Part shown: positions 32,402 to 41,715 of the stretch, in pieces
Numbering within the stretch: the stretch's first letter is position 1
Layout of the letters: every line of letters begins with the position of its first letter
Source: Lachnoclostridium sp. An76
Lineage (GTDB): Bacteria; Bacillota; Clostridia; Lachnospirales; Lachnospiraceae
Direction: 5' to 3'
DNA length: 64,000 nt
Assembly (NCBI RefSeq): GCF_002161355.1
Contig: NZ_NFHL01000009.1
Coordinates: 1-64,000, forward strand
The notes under the pieces: generated by a model
What the model saw: the letters and a program-made list of their open reading frames with translations, nothing else
Database searches by the model: none
Told to the model about the DNA's origin: nothing
Translations under genes and position numbers: made by a program

Positions 32402-32941
32402 CTATCCCCGTTTCCGTGCCGACAGCAGATGCTCCATCAGGTCATCGTGGGGATTGGCGCCGCCGTACTCCACGGAACAGTTTTCCTTCACAATCTGATA
32501 AATCTGATACCAGCACTGGTTTACCTGCTTCAAATAATTCTGGCTCATGGTCACATACGGAGAAGTGATCGCCGCCCCTGTGGTCGGATGCTTCGCCAGA
32601 AAACCGTATTCAGAAATACAGGTTTCGCACTGCACCCACCGGGACACCGACATAGCGTACTGCTCAATCAGCTGGGTATTCACCAGCCGGTCACATCCCC
32701 GCTCCTTCAGCCAGAGGAATGTAGACCGGAACACATCCTCCGCGCAGAGATCGATACCGCTTTTCTGAGCCGCCTTTAAAAACTCCTTCACCGGAGGCAC
32801 GTCCTCGCCGCTGATCTCTTCCGGCTCCGGAAGGTCAATGACCGATGCCGCCAGCCCGCTGCCGATCTTTTCCGTCAGCGCTTTGGATTTCCTGCCAGAG
32901 CCAACCCTGGCACCGCCGCGCATCGTTCCATCTTTCGCCAT
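32402..32941 (-). CDS. terS: Terminase small subunit (P27-like)
   Basis: ATG at 32941 follows GAGGAGGTGAGAGG. The 179-residue product has a glycine/arginine-rich start (RGGARVGSGRKSK) and the helical core IEQYAMSVSRWVQCETCISEYGF characteristic of P27-type small terminases. It recognises the packaging site. Normally it lies next to terL; here the ParB-like pair and the methyltransferase are between them. Confidence 0.85.
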   Translation of the reverse strand: MAKDGTMRGGARVGSGRKSKALTEKIGSGLAASVIDLPEPEEISGEDVPPVKEFLKAAQKSGIDLCAEDVFRSTFLWLKERGCDRLVNTQLIEQYAMSVSRWVQCETCISEYGFLAKHPTTGAAITSPYVTMSQNYLKQVNQCWYQIYQIVKENCSVEYGGANPHDDLMEHLLSARKRG

Positions 32942-33109
32942 GTTCCTCTCACCTCCTCGTCCTCTCCCCACGAAGCAAGCTTCGCGGGAACCCCAGACTT
33001 GCAGGGGATAATTCCCCGTTTGATTTCTCGTTTTTGTGCGTGACACCCCCGCACCGTTCCCCAGAAGAGAAGGTACAGAGATTTTGACCGCCCCTCCCCG
33101 GCTGAAATT

Positions 33110-33469
33110 TCACCGGTTATGCCAGCGGTCTCCGTTCTCCGCATGGATCTTCGCGTGGCAGGACCGGCACAGGGCGATCAGGTTGCTCCGCTCATGGGTG
33201 CCGCCTTGAGACACCGGCAGCTTATGGTGGATCTCCTCGGTCCTCACATACCGTCCTTTCTTCAGGCACTGCTCACACAGCGGATGCTCCGATGCGTATT
33301 TATCGCGGATCCGTTTCCATGCCCGTCCGTATCTGCGGCGTACAGCAGGATCCCTGCCGTACTTCTCGTATTGACGGTTCTCTTCTTTCTGGTGTTTCTC
33401 ACAGAACCTCCCTTCCGTCAGGTTCGGGCATCCCGGCCAGGAACATGGCCGCTTCGGTTTCCTCGGCAA
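33110..33469 (-). CDS. HNH endonuclease
   Basis: TTG at 33469 is preferred (GGAGG 8 nt upstream), giving 119 residues. It has a CSWPGC...FCEKH ribbon, then the HNH core: CEQCLKKG, EIHHKLPVSQGG, LCRSCHAKIHAE. Such proteins next to small terminase are required for cos cleavage in HK97-like phages, so cos packaging is likely. It is the first gene after the bidirectional terminator, probably the first late gene. Confidence 0.9.
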   Translation of the reverse strand: MPRKPKRPCSWPGCPNLTEGRFCEKHQKEENRQYEKYGRDPAVRRRYGRAWKRIRDKYASEHPLCEQCLKKGRYVRTEEIHHKLPVSQGGTHERSNLIALCRSCHAKIHAENGDRWHNR

Positions 33470-33498
33470 TACTCCCACCTCCTTCGGGCATAAAGAAA

Positions 33499-33524
33499 GC
33501 CTTGGGGAATCGCTTCCTCAAGGC
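33499..33524. terminator. Bidirectional terminator at the early/late boundary
   Basis: GCCTTG-G-GGAA TCGC TTCC-T-CAAGGC forms a stem with T-rich sequence on both sides (CTCTCTTTTTATTTT on plus; TTTCTTTAT on minus). It separates the DUF1492 regulator from the packaging genes. Confidence 0.75.
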
Positions 33525-33586
33525 TCTCTCTTTTTATTTTCCGCATCTTAACAGTATCATACTTCCATACTGCATATCTATAGCAT

Positions 33587-34018
33587 TTACTGCCAACTTT
33601 CAGGAATCACGATTTTTTTCAGCGTCTCATCATGGAGCCGGAACACTTTCCTCATACTCATGTTCAGCGTTGTGGCGATCTGCTCCCATTTCACCATCCG
33701 CAGATACCTCTCTTCCAAAATGATCTGGCATTCCGGATCTTCCACCTGCTTGATACACCGGCGGATCACCTGCTTCAGGTTCAGAAGTTCATTGGCATCC
33801 TCCTGGATCTCCCTCTGCAGATCCAGAATCTTCACAATGATGTCCTCTGTTTTATGAATGTTCCGGTTCGGGCTGCCAGGCATGTCACTCATGGTCGAGG
33901 TTGCCTTTATCGCCAATTCATTCAAGGAAGCTACCTGCTCTAGCTTGCTGTTGATCCGCTCATCCATATAATACGCTTTCATCAAAAAGTTCTTAACCGC
34001 CGTCTGCTGTTTATCCAT
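33587..34018 (-). CDS. DUF1492-type phage transcriptional regulator
   Basis: This 143-residue protein has a helical N-terminus and a sigma-region-4-like HTH at the end (QIILEERYLRMVKWEQIATTLNMSMRKVFRLHDETLKKI). Proteins of this class (ArpU/RinA-like) activate late phage genes. The position, last early gene before a terminator and the packaging operon, supports a late-switch role. Confidence 0.78.
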   Translation of the reverse strand: MDKQQTAVKNFLMKAYYMDERINSKLEQVASLNELAIKATSTMSDMPGSPNRNIHKTEDIIVKILDLQREIQEDANELLNLKQVIRRCIKQVEDPECQIILEERYLRMVKWEQIATTLNMSMRKVFRLHDETLKKIVIPESWQ

Positions 34019-34079
34019 AAGCCACCTCCGATTGAAATCCGTAAATAGTTCCCCTCGGATTGCCTCCCTTGATTGACTC

Positions 34080-34322
34080 TCATTCCCTCACTTCGTCCTG
34101 AAGTCTTCGAATCAGATATTCTCCGTCAACGGCTGTCAGCTGACTGTACCAGCCAGAACGGAAAAAACTCTCAACTCTCATGGCTTCATCTATTGTCTCC
34201 CAATCCTCCGGCTTCCGTTTGATCCGCTTTAGCGCCGCTCGGTAATCCGTGACAGCCTGCAGAATAATGGCGTTCGCCAGCCGTTCATAAGGATCTTCTG
34301 CCAGGTTCTTAGTTCCCACCAT
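34080..34322 (-). CDS. Small phage protein next to the helicase
   Basis: This 80-residue protein (MVGTKNLAEDPYERLANAIILQAVTDYRAALKRIKRKPEDW) is helical and overlaps the helicase gene by 14 bp. I recall similar proteins at this locus in related prophages, without a known function. Confidence 0.65.
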   Translation of the reverse strand: MVGTKNLAEDPYERLANAIILQAVTDYRAALKRIKRKPEDWETIDEAMRVESFFRSGWYSQLTAVDGEYLIRRLQDEVRE

Positions 34323-35685
34323 CCGCCGTCACCTCCGCCTTCACTGCATCAATCAGCCTGGCCTGTGTAGCATCTTTTTCGGATAACGCCTTCATGATCC
34401 GCTCATCCACAGTACCTGCTGTCAGGATGTGCTGTACCACCACAGTTCCGGATTCCTGTCCCTGCCTCCAAAGCCTGGCTATCGTCTGCTGATACAGTTC
34501 CAGGCTCCATATCATCCCAAACCACACCAGAGTACTCCCGCCGCTTTGCAGATTCAGCCCATGTCCCGCAGAAGCCGGATGTATCAGCCCAACCTCCAGC
34601 CTTCCCGCATTCCAATCACAGATACTTTTGTCCGTATCCAGCTTTTCATAACGCACTCCCAGGACATCCAGTCTTCTGGAAATCCGTATCAGGTCATGCT
34701 TATACCAATAGGCCACCAGAAGACTCTTTCCATTCGCTGCTTCAATCATATCCTCCAAGGCATCCAGCTTCCGGTCATGGATATTCTCTATCCCGCCGGC
34801 ATCTGAATACACAGCGCCATTTGCCATCTGCGTCAGCTTCCCGGATAAAGAAGCAGCGTTCGCAGCTGTAACCTCTCCACCCGGAAGGCTTACAACCAGA
34901 TCATGCTTCATCTGCTCATATTTCCTGCGCTCATCCTCATCCATGTAGACCATATATTCTGAATTTACCAACTCCGGCATCTTCAGATGGTCCGTTCCCT
35001 TCATGGAAATCGTAATATCCGAAATCCGGTTGTAGATTCTCCTGTCCGCTCCCGGCCTTAAACGGTAGCTGTACACAATGGGTCCGTTCATCTGATCCGG
35101 CACAAAATAATCCAGCCGGTACTGACTGATAAATCTTCCCAGGCGTTCCCCCATATCCAGGATCTTGTACTCGGCGAATAAATCCATCAAACCATTGGAA
35201 GAAGGCGTCCCGGTCAGCCCCACGATCCGTTTTACCTTCGGCCGCACCTTCATCAATGCCCGAAATCTCTTTGCCTGCCAATTTTTAAAGGATGACAGCT
35301 CATCGATCACCACCATGTCATAATCAAAAGGCAGGCCGCTCTTCTCAATCAGCCAAGGGATGTTTTCCCGGTTGATAATATAAATATCTGCATCCACCAT
35401 AAGGGCTCTCCTTCTCTCTGCCGCTGTACCGACTACTATGGAGTATCTGAGTCCCTTCAGCTGATCCCATTTCTGAATTTCTGTTGACCAAGTGTGTTTT
35501 GCGACCCTTAAAGGCGCTATAATCAGCACCTTCGACACCTCAAAGCTATCAAATATCAGGTCATTCAGAGCCGCCAGCACTATACTGGTCTTGCCCATCC
35601 CCATATCCAGCAGAATCGCTGCTATCGGATGTTCCTTTATAAAATTGATCGCATATTTCTGATAATCATGTGGCTTGTATCTCAT
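34309..35685 (-). CDS. SNF2-type DNA helicase
   Basis: This 458-residue SF2 helicase has Walker A LLDMGMGKTSIV, DEAD-like box VVIDELSSFKN, motif III GLTGTPSSNG and motif VI QTIARLWRQGQE. It is the short phage form found in replication modules beside VRR-NUC and primase, and probably remodels replication forks. It overlaps VRR-NUC by 20 bp. Confidence 0.92.
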   Translation of the reverse strand: MRYKPHDYQKYAINFIKEHPIAAILLDMGMGKTSIVLAALNDLIFDSFEVSKVLIIAPLRVAKHTWSTEIQKWDQLKGLRYSIVVGTAAERRRALMVDADIYIINRENIPWLIEKSGLPFDYDMVVIDELSSFKNWQAKRFRALMKVRPKVKRIVGLTGTPSSNGLMDLFAEYKILDMGERLGRFISQYRLDYFVPDQMNGPIVYSYRLRPGADRRIYNRISDITISMKGTDHLKMPELVNSEYMVYMDEDERRKYEQMKHDLVVSLPGGEVTAANAASLSGKLTQMANGAVYSDAGGIENIHDRKLDALEDMIEAANGKSLLVAYWYKHDLIRISRRLDVLGVRYEKLDTDKSICDWNAGRLEVGLIHPASAGHGLNLQSGGSTLVWFGMIWSLELYQQTIARLWRQGQESGTVVVQHILTAGTVDERIMKALSEKDATQARLIDAVKAEVTADGGN

Positions 35686-35947
35686 CTAAAATCCCTCCGA
35701 TTTTCTCCGGACCATCAAGTACATACACCGAAAATCCAAGTTTCTCCATAAGCCTATGCCTGGATACCTGCAGCGGCCTTGGCATCTTCCCAGGAGCCTT
35801 AACCTCCACAAATCCAAAATGTCTTCCCGGCAGAAGCACGATCCGATCCGGCATTCCATCAAATCCCGGTGAAACGAACTTGGGACAGATCCCGCCTCTG
35901 GCCTTTACGGCCTGAACCAGTTTCTGCTCCACCTGTTTCTCTCTCAT
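35666..35947 (-). CDS. VRR-NUC domain nuclease
   Basis: ATG at 35947 follows GGAGGAG. The 93-residue protein has the complete small VRR-NUC core: EKQVEQKLVQAVKARGG, GMPDRIVLLPGR and FVEVKAPG (catalytic D-ExK), ending with a helix. These are structure-specific nucleases, probably resolving phage recombination intermediates together with the adjacent helicase. Confidence 0.9.
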   Translation of the reverse strand: MREKQVEQKLVQAVKARGGICPKFVSPGFDGMPDRIVLLPGRHFGFVEVKAPGKMPRPLQVSRHRLMEKLGFSVYVLDGPEKIGGILDEIQAT

Positions 35948-36085
35948 AGCTCCTCCATCAATCGAATTTATGGTGCAGGGGGTGCAGGACATTTCTATAT
36001 TCCCCTTATAGGGATTTTTCTTGAAAAAAATCTCTATACGCGATATAGGTAATAGTCCTGCAACCCCTGCACCTTTCCGGTATAA

Positions 36086-38353
36086 TCATTCAGCAAAGTC
36101 TGTGTCTTTGACCTGCAGCCCCTGCACCCACATGCCGGATTTCTTCTTTTTGCGGGTAAATCCTCTCTTCTCCAATTCCAAAACAAAGTCCGCATTTGTA
36201 CGCTGATACTCTCCGGTACGCAGGCAGTAAGCACGAAACTCTTCATACAGTTCCCCAGACTTATACTCCAGTCCGTCACCGACCTCGCAGCATTCCTCCA
36301 GGAAAATGCCCATCCAGTCATTCATCCCGCGGTAAGCAGCAATGGCATCCACAACCACCTTCGGTTTTGTTGTCTTGTGGTCATGCCTGATCACCTTCCT
36401 TGCACCCTCAATGATCCAGCTCATAATGGCTGGTGCAGCATGCTCATACAGATAATCGGAGTAATTCTTGATATCTGAATTACCTTCGATCTTTGCATGG
36501 AACGGAATCACGATCAGCCTTCGCCAGGTCCCGTCATCGGATGCGCTGACCTTCGGCAGATGGTTCGTATAAAGCACTACTGTGTGTGAAGGGACAAAAT
36601 CAAAAGGATCTTTGAACTTCTTCTCACCCCGGATCTGATCCGTGGAGCACAGCTGTTTCAGGATGGAAGTTGACAATCTCATCCCTTCTTCCAACTCCGC
36701 CGCGATGATGAGACGCTTTCCCTTCAGCTCCGCAATCTCCGGTTTTACATTTCTCCTGCAGCCAGCCGTCAGGGCATCGGCAGAAATCGCTCCGGAATAG
36801 GTACCAAGCACTCTCGACACCGTATTCCAGAAAGTAGATTTTCCGTTCCGCCCTTCCCCATACGCAATGATGAGAGCCTCCTCATATACCTTTCCAATCG
36901 CCGCAAGTCCCACCGTCTCCTGCACATAATCAATCAGATCCTGATCTTTACAGAAGAATACCTGCAGGGCATTTTCCCACAAGCCTTTTCCCTTATCCCC
37001 CGGCGACACATTCGTAATCTTCGTCAGAAGATCCGCTGAATTATGCGCCCTCGCGCCTTCTATCCCCTTCTTCAGGTCATAAGTTGATTCCGGCGTATTC
37101 AGGTAATTCTCCTGCGCGTCAAACAGATTAATATCTGTCGCAACCATAGGCTTCGCCGCATTCTGCGTGTTGACGATATTCTTGTAATTCCTGTACTTCA
37201 TCACGAAAGCGTAATAAGCCTTTGCCGCCAGATATTCCTTATAAGCATCATTCAGTTCCGGGGGAATCAGCTTCTCCAAAGCCTTCCCGCCGGTTCTTAC
37301 AGCCTGCTCCGGAATACCTCCGGAGATAAGCGCCTGCATCACTGCCGAATACTGTGATCTGGCATCCACAAGCTGCATATCCAAAAACTCTTCCACGGTT
37401 CCGACCGCCTTCTGCCTGTTTTCTCTCCAGCAGACCCCGTCATAACTTAAGAACTCTGTCGCATCCGTATAAAGAAGCTCGCCGGCATATTCCCTGACCA
37501 ACACTCGCGCCTCTCCGATATCCGAATAGTCCTCAGGCTTTAAGGAACCAAACTCAGCGTTATATTCCTCCGGCGGCACATAGCCTGGCTGTATCATGAC
37601 TGTTTTCTTATAAAACCGCACTGCACTTGCCCAGATCGTATTCAGCTCCGATTCCTCCAACGGCGGATCACACCGCTTCGCATGTTCCAGAAAAGCATCC
37701 TTCGCCTTATCCGTAATCCCATACTTTTTCAGAACCCTGCCAGCAAAATGGCTCATAGAATTGTTTCGGCTTCCCTCTGTAATCGGACCGGAACTCACTG
37801 GCATCTCCCCTTCTTCCTTATAGGAAGGATCCACAGACACCTCTTCATCAATGTCCAGCCACCCTTCATGCCAGACGCACGCTCCGGTATCCGCTCCGAA
37901 AATGAACCTTGCCGCATCCAGGGCATTTCCGTCAAAAAAAGGATACTTCTCATGAACCGCCGCCTTCAGCGCCGCATAATAATCCGGATCCTCCGTTTCC
38001 TCGATCTCGAAATACACATGAAACTTAGGTCTGACACCCCTGCCGTCCTTTTCCTTCATATGATTCCGGCTGTAGGCAATCGCATAGGATACATCCGGCA
38101 GAAGCTCCGCCAGCTTTTCCTCTGTCATCCACTCTTCCGGATCCTCAGAATGGTCGTTGTCACAATCCATCACCAGAACATTCGACTTCACAAAATTATT
38201 CTTGCTGCGGTAATCTTTTCGGTATTCTGCGCACACATGATCAAACTTCGCCGCCTCATGCAGTTCCTCCGCGGAAGTTACTTCCACCCTGTTCGGATAA
38301 AAGCAGTTCTTCGTGTCGGAAACTACATTGGCTGTATGCAAAATCAATCGCAT
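36086..38353 (-). CDS. Phage primase-helicase (P4/D5-type, DUF5906-like)
   Basis: This 755-residue protein has an AEP primase-like N-terminus (VMDCDNDHSEDPEEW, GVRPKFHVYFEI), a PriCT-like segment near residue 215-250, and an SF3 helicase with Walker A YGEGRNGKSTFW near residue 500, IIAAELEEG and RRLIVIPFHA. It starts phage replication. It is the first gene of the leftward early operon, divergent from the polymerase operon, with GGAGG before the ATG. Confidence 0.9.
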   Translation of the reverse strand: MRLILHTANVVSDTKNCFYPNRVEVTSAEELHEAAKFDHVCAEYRKDYRSKNNFVKSNVLVMDCDNDHSEDPEEWMTEEKLAELLPDVSYAIAYSRNHMKEKDGRGVRPKFHVYFEIEETEDPDYYAALKAAVHEKYPFFDGNALDAARFIFGADTGACVWHEGWLDIDEEVSVDPSYKEEGEMPVSSGPITEGSRNNSMSHFAGRVLKKYGITDKAKDAFLEHAKRCDPPLEESELNTIWASAVRFYKKTVMIQPGYVPPEEYNAEFGSLKPEDYSDIGEARVLVREYAGELLYTDATEFLSYDGVCWRENRQKAVGTVEEFLDMQLVDARSQYSAVMQALISGGIPEQAVRTGGKALEKLIPPELNDAYKEYLAAKAYYAFVMKYRNYKNIVNTQNAAKPMVATDINLFDAQENYLNTPESTYDLKKGIEGARAHNSADLLTKITNVSPGDKGKGLWENALQVFFCKDQDLIDYVQETVGLAAIGKVYEEALIIAYGEGRNGKSTFWNTVSRVLGTYSGAISADALTAGCRRNVKPEIAELKGKRLIIAAELEEGMRLSTSILKQLCSTDQIRGEKKFKDPFDFVPSHTVVLYTNHLPKVSASDDGTWRRLIVIPFHAKIEGNSDIKNYSDYLYEHAAPAIMSWIIEGARKVIRHDHKTTKPKVVVDAIAAYRGMNDWMGIFLEECCEVGDGLEYKSGELYEEFRAYCLRTGEYQRTNADFVLELEKRGFTRKKKKSGMWVQGLQVKDTDFAE

Positions 38354-38776
38354 TCGCTATGCCTCCTGTCTTAAATTCTGTTCCTGCCGGCATCTTCATC
38401 ACCGGCATACTCCGCATGTAAAAGTATCTTTTCCTATCCCATTGGACCGTTCTCCCTTCAACAGTAGTAAGGCGCTCTGACCGCCTTCTATTGATCCAAG
38501 GAGTTTCGGTCACCTGTTTTTTGACCTGATCAAAAAAAATTTTAGAAAAAAAACTGTCTACAATCTCTTCCCTTTTATAAGCGCGAAACGCATTTCGCAG
38601 AAAATCCAATTCAAAAATCTGCCGATCCAAACTCCTTACGACATCAGAGAAGCAAATCCGGCGGCGGCTTCCAAAAAATCTTTCCGGAAGTCACAAAAAA
38701 TTCGCTGCCAAAACTCCTTACAGCAGCAGAGAGGCACACAGCCACTCAGGAAAATACAGACAAGGAGGCAAAGAGA
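38354..38776. other. Divergent early control region of the prophage
   Basis: About 420 bp between the leftward primase and rightward polymerase operons. It holds a palindrome GCGAAA-CGCA-TTTCGC (38583-38598) and a 23-bp imperfect direct repeat beginning CTCCTTAC (38632-38654 and 38714-38736, about 19 matches). A-rich and T-rich tracts lie near 38510-38560. A leftward frame of 124 codons (38256-38630) runs through it and overlaps the primase start by 98 bp; I do not regard it as proven. I found no near-consensus promoter. Confidence 0.5.
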
Positions 38777-38929
38777 ATGCAGAGTCAACCAGCCACAAGA
38801 CCTAGCAGGCGCAGCATGCCGACGGATGAAGAAATCTCGGATTTCCTGATCATCATCAGCGTCATCGCCAAGCGCCTCGCAGGCCTGATCATGAAGGAAG
38901 GAGAAAGACAAGATGAGCAAAATGAATGA
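38777..38929 (+). CDS. 50-residue first gene of the rightward early operon
   Basis: ATG at 38777 follows AAGGAGGCAAAGAGA. The protein has a polar start (MQSQPATRPSRRSMPTDEE) and a hydrophobic helix (DFLIIISVIAKRLAGLIM). It overlaps the next gene by 17 bp in another frame, which supports coupling. Function unknown. Confidence 0.6.
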   Translation: MQSQPATRPSRRSMPTDEEISDFLIIISVIAKRLAGLIMKEGERQDEQNE

Positions 38930-39296
38930 ACTGTCCATGCTGCTGGACAACCTGATCGAATGCGGCGAAACACTAACAGAGACGGCCAGGGCACTGAAAG
39001 CGTTCTATTCATCTGACAATGAACCTTCAGCCGCTCCGGCAAAGCCACTTCCTCCCACAGAGGAACCGGCAGCCCCGGAAGCAAAGCAGCCTGAATCTAA
39101 ACCAGAGAAAACGTATTCAAAGGAAGAGATCAGAGCTATGCTTGCAGCAAAAGCCAATGAGGCAGACGGCATCTATAAAGTGGATGTCAGAAACCTGGTC
39201 AGAAAGTACGGCAACGGTGGAAGCCTTACCGATGTAGACCCCAGAAACTATGCGGCTCTTGCCGCTGAAGTGAAGGGAATCGGAAATGCCAGGTAA
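38913..39296 (+). CDS. Conserved phage protein of the replication operon
   Basis: This 127-residue protein has a helical start (MSKMNELSMLLDNLIECGETLTETARALKAF), a proline/alanine/glutamate-rich linker and a C-terminal fold (KEEIRAMLAAKANE...VRKYGNGGSLTDVDPRNYAAL). Similar proteins are often labelled rRNA biogenesis protein rrp5 in phage genomes, a label without functional support. It precedes DUF2800. Confidence 0.7.
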   Translation: MSKMNELSMLLDNLIECGETLTETARALKAFYSSDNEPSAAPAKPLPPTEEPAAPEAKQPESKPEKTYSKEEIRAMLAAKANEADGIYKVDVRNLVRKYGNGGSLTDVDPRNYAALAAEVKGIGNAR

Positions 39297-40407
39297 ACAC
39301 GCAATCCTCTCAGCATCATCGTCACACCGCTGGCTTGCCTGTCCACCAAGCGCGAAACTCTGCGCAAAGGAAGCCAACAAATCCAGTCCATACGCCCAGC
39401 AGGGTACTGATGCCCATGCACTCTGTGAGTACAAGGTCTTGAAAGCCCTTGGCCGCGATTCCCCTGATCCCACAGAGAACCTGGACTACTTTGATACAGA
39501 GATGGATGACTGCTCTGACCAATTTTGTTCCTACGTTTGTGAACAGCTGCAGAAAGCCAAAACCCTCTGCAGCGATCCCCAGATCCTGATCGAACAGCGG
39601 CTGGACTTTTCCAGATGGGTACCGGAAGGCTTCGGAACCGGCGACTGTCTGATCGTTGCTGACAAGATCCTTCATATCATTGATTTCAAATACGGCGTCG
39701 GAATTCTCGTAGAAGCTGAGAACAATCCCCAGATGATGTGTTACGCCCTCGGAGCCCTGGATATCTACGACGGTATCTATGATATAGAAGAAGTCCGTAT
39801 GACGATCTTCCAGCCCCGCCGCGAAAATATCAGTTCCTGGGACATCAGCAAAGCCGACCTGCTTGCATGGGCTGAGAACGTGCTGAAACCTGCAGCGGAA
39901 CTTGCCATCAAAGGCGAGGGCGACTTCCATGCCGGAGATCACTGCCAGTTCTGCGCAGTCAAGGTTACCTGCCGCAAGCGTGCGGAATACAATCTGGAAC
40001 TTGCAAAATATGATTTTGAGATGCCGGTAAATCTGGATCAGGAAGAGATTTCTGCCATCCTCCCCCGGATTGACGAACTCATCGCATGGGCCGGAGACGT
40101 AAAGGAATTCGCCCTTCAGTCAGCCTTAAGCGGAACAAAGTACCCATGCTTCAAGGTAGTTGAAGGCAGATCCACAAGGCGTTTCACAGATGAAGCCGCC
40201 GTAGCAGAAGCCGTCACAAACGATGGATTCGACCCTTATGAGAAGAAACTTCTCGGGATCACGGCAATGACTTCCCTTCTCGGGAAGAAGAGATTTGAAG
40301 AGCTTCTCGGCGACCTTATCACGAAACCGCCCGGCAAGCCGACACTGGTGCCGGACACCGATAAACGACCGGCAATAAACACAGCAATCGAAGACTTTCA
40401 AGAATAA
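39286..40407 (+). CDS. DUF2800 protein, Cas4/RecB-like nuclease
   Basis: This 373-residue protein has the PD-(D/E)XK pattern of DUF2800: SASSSHRWLACPPSAKL, GTDAHALCEY, GTGDCLIVADKILHIIDFKYG, and a cysteine cluster (HCQFCAVKVTCRKR) with one more cysteine near the start that may hold an iron-sulfur cluster as in Cas4. It probably processes DNA ends in phage recombination, with the ssDNA-binding DUF2815 gene next to it. Confidence 0.85.
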   Translation: MPGKHAILSASSSHRWLACPPSAKLCAKEANKSSPYAQQGTDAHALCEYKVLKALGRDSPDPTENLDYFDTEMDDCSDQFCSYVCEQLQKAKTLCSDPQILIEQRLDFSRWVPEGFGTGDCLIVADKILHIIDFKYGVGILVEAENNPQMMCYALGALDIYDGIYDIEEVRMTIFQPRRENISSWDISKADLLAWAENVLKPAAELAIKGEGDFHAGDHCQFCAVKVTCRKRAEYNLELAKYDFEMPVNLDQEEISAILPRIDELIAWAGDVKEFALQSALSGTKYPCFKVVEGRSTRRFTDEAAVAEAVTNDGFDPYEKKLLGITAMTSLLGKKRFEELLGDLITKPPGKPTLVPDTDKRPAINTAIEDFQE

Positions 40408-40421
40408 AGGAGAAAAATATT

Positions 40422-40985
40422 ATGGCAAAATTTGTTAATCCCACAAAAGTTATCACAGGCATAAACACCAGATGGTCCTACGCGAACGTCTGGGATCCGA
40501 AATCCATCAACGGCGGAACACCGAAATACAGCGTCAGCCTCATCATTCCGAAATCGGATACCGCGACCATCAACAAGATCAAGGCCGCCATCCAGGCAGC
40601 TTATGAAGAAGGCCAGAGCAAACTGAAAGGCAACAGCAAATCCGTCCCGGCACTGTCCACCCTGAAGACTCCGCTCCGTGACGGCGACCTGGAAAGACCC
40701 GATGATCCAGTCTACGCCAACGCCTATTTCATCAACGCCAACTCTTCCACAGCGCCCGGTATTGTAGACGCAGACAGACAGCAGATCATCGACCGTTCCG
40801 AAGTATATTCCGGCGTGTACGGCAGGGCCAGTATCAATCTGTATGCCTTCAACACCAACGGGAACAAAGGCATTGCCTGCGGACTGAACAACCTTCAGAA
40901 GATCCGCGACGGCGAACCTCTTGGCGGAAAGTCCCGGGCTGAGGATGATTTCAATACCGAAGACGATGATGATTTCCTGAACTAA
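40422..40985 (+). CDS. DUF2815 single-stranded DNA-binding-like protein
   Basis: This 187-residue protein has the OB-fold-like pattern of DUF2815 (TRWSYANVWDPKSINGGTPKYSVSLIIPK, SGVYGRASINLYAFN) and an acidic SSB-like tail (AEDDFNTEDDDDFLN). It lies 14 bp behind DUF2800. It would coat ssDNA and recruit partners through the acidic tail. Confidence 0.85.
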   Translation: MAKFVNPTKVITGINTRWSYANVWDPKSINGGTPKYSVSLIIPKSDTATINKIKAAIQAAYEEGQSKLKGNSKSVPALSTLKTPLRDGDLERPDDPVYANAYFINANSSTAPGIVDADRQQIIDRSEVYSGVYGRASINLYAFNTNGNKGIACGLNNLQKIRDGEPLGGKSRAEDDFNTEDDDDFLN

Positions 40986-41064
40986 GCGGACAACCTGCAA
41001 CACTCAATCCGGCGGCAGTCATCAAAACATGGCTGCCGTTGCCTCCTTAAGAAAGGAACACAAT

Positions 41065-41655
41065 ATGAAAAACATCACTCTTATCAAGCCTGTCGTCCTC
41101 CGCAGCGCCCTGAATGATATGACGGTCTCCCAAAGGGAAATCGCAGTGGATCTTCTGACCAACCGGAAGTTCCTGCTCCCGGACGCCGATGGATTACGGC
41201 TCATCGAAAACACGAAGAACAGCAGCAAACTTCCAAAATTCTACCTGTATGGATCAGAAGCAGTCTGCTATTACCGCCAGTCTCTGGATCTTCCGGATGT
41301 ATCTCTGACCGATATTGAGGTTGATGATATCGTCATGAATACAGAAGACTTCGATACCCTTTACGATATCCTTTATCTTCTGAACCGCGTCCGTATGAGG
41401 AATGCCAGATTTACGCGCTTGCTGGCACTAGACGCACCGGCGATTATCCTCTGGAATGAGTACAGGATGCTGCAGGAACACATGGAGGATCTTCAGGATA
41501 ATAACTGGTGCGGCCATCCGGTTATCAACCATTTCAACACAGCCTATGAAGATGAAGCGCCGGAATGGCATGATGAAGTCCGTAAATCTCTTACCGATAT
41601 CAACTACAGCCTTCTCCAGTACAAAAAAGAAAATGAACCGATACCGGCAGAATAA
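41065..41655 (+). CDS. Hypothetical phage protein between DUF2815 and polymerase
   Basis: ATG at 41065 follows AAAGGAACACA and gives 196 residues. There is no recognised domain: KNITLIKPVVLRSALNDMTVSQREIAVDLLTNR at the start, a helical C-terminal half. The conserved position in replication modules suggests a polymerase or recombination accessory role. Confidence 0.6.
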   Translation: MKNITLIKPVVLRSALNDMTVSQREIAVDLLTNRKFLLPDADGLRLIENTKNSSKLPKFYLYGSEAVCYYRQSLDLPDVSLTDIEVDDIVMNTEDFDTLYDILYLLNRVRMRNARFTRLLALDAPAIILWNEYRMLQEHMEDLQDNNWCGHPVINHFNTAYEDEAPEWHDEVRKSLTDINYSLLQYKKENEPIPAE

Positions 41656-41715
41656 AACACAAACGGCAGCGGGTTTTCATGCCTGCTGCCTTTCTCAAAT
41701 AAAGGAATATTTACT

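Noticed and set aside
38256..38630. Leftward reading frame of 124 codons in the divergent control region
   Set aside because: The TTG start has GGAG only 1-2 nt away, the frame overlaps the primase gene by 98 bp and covers operator-like palindromes. Not impossible, but not supported enough to list as a gene.
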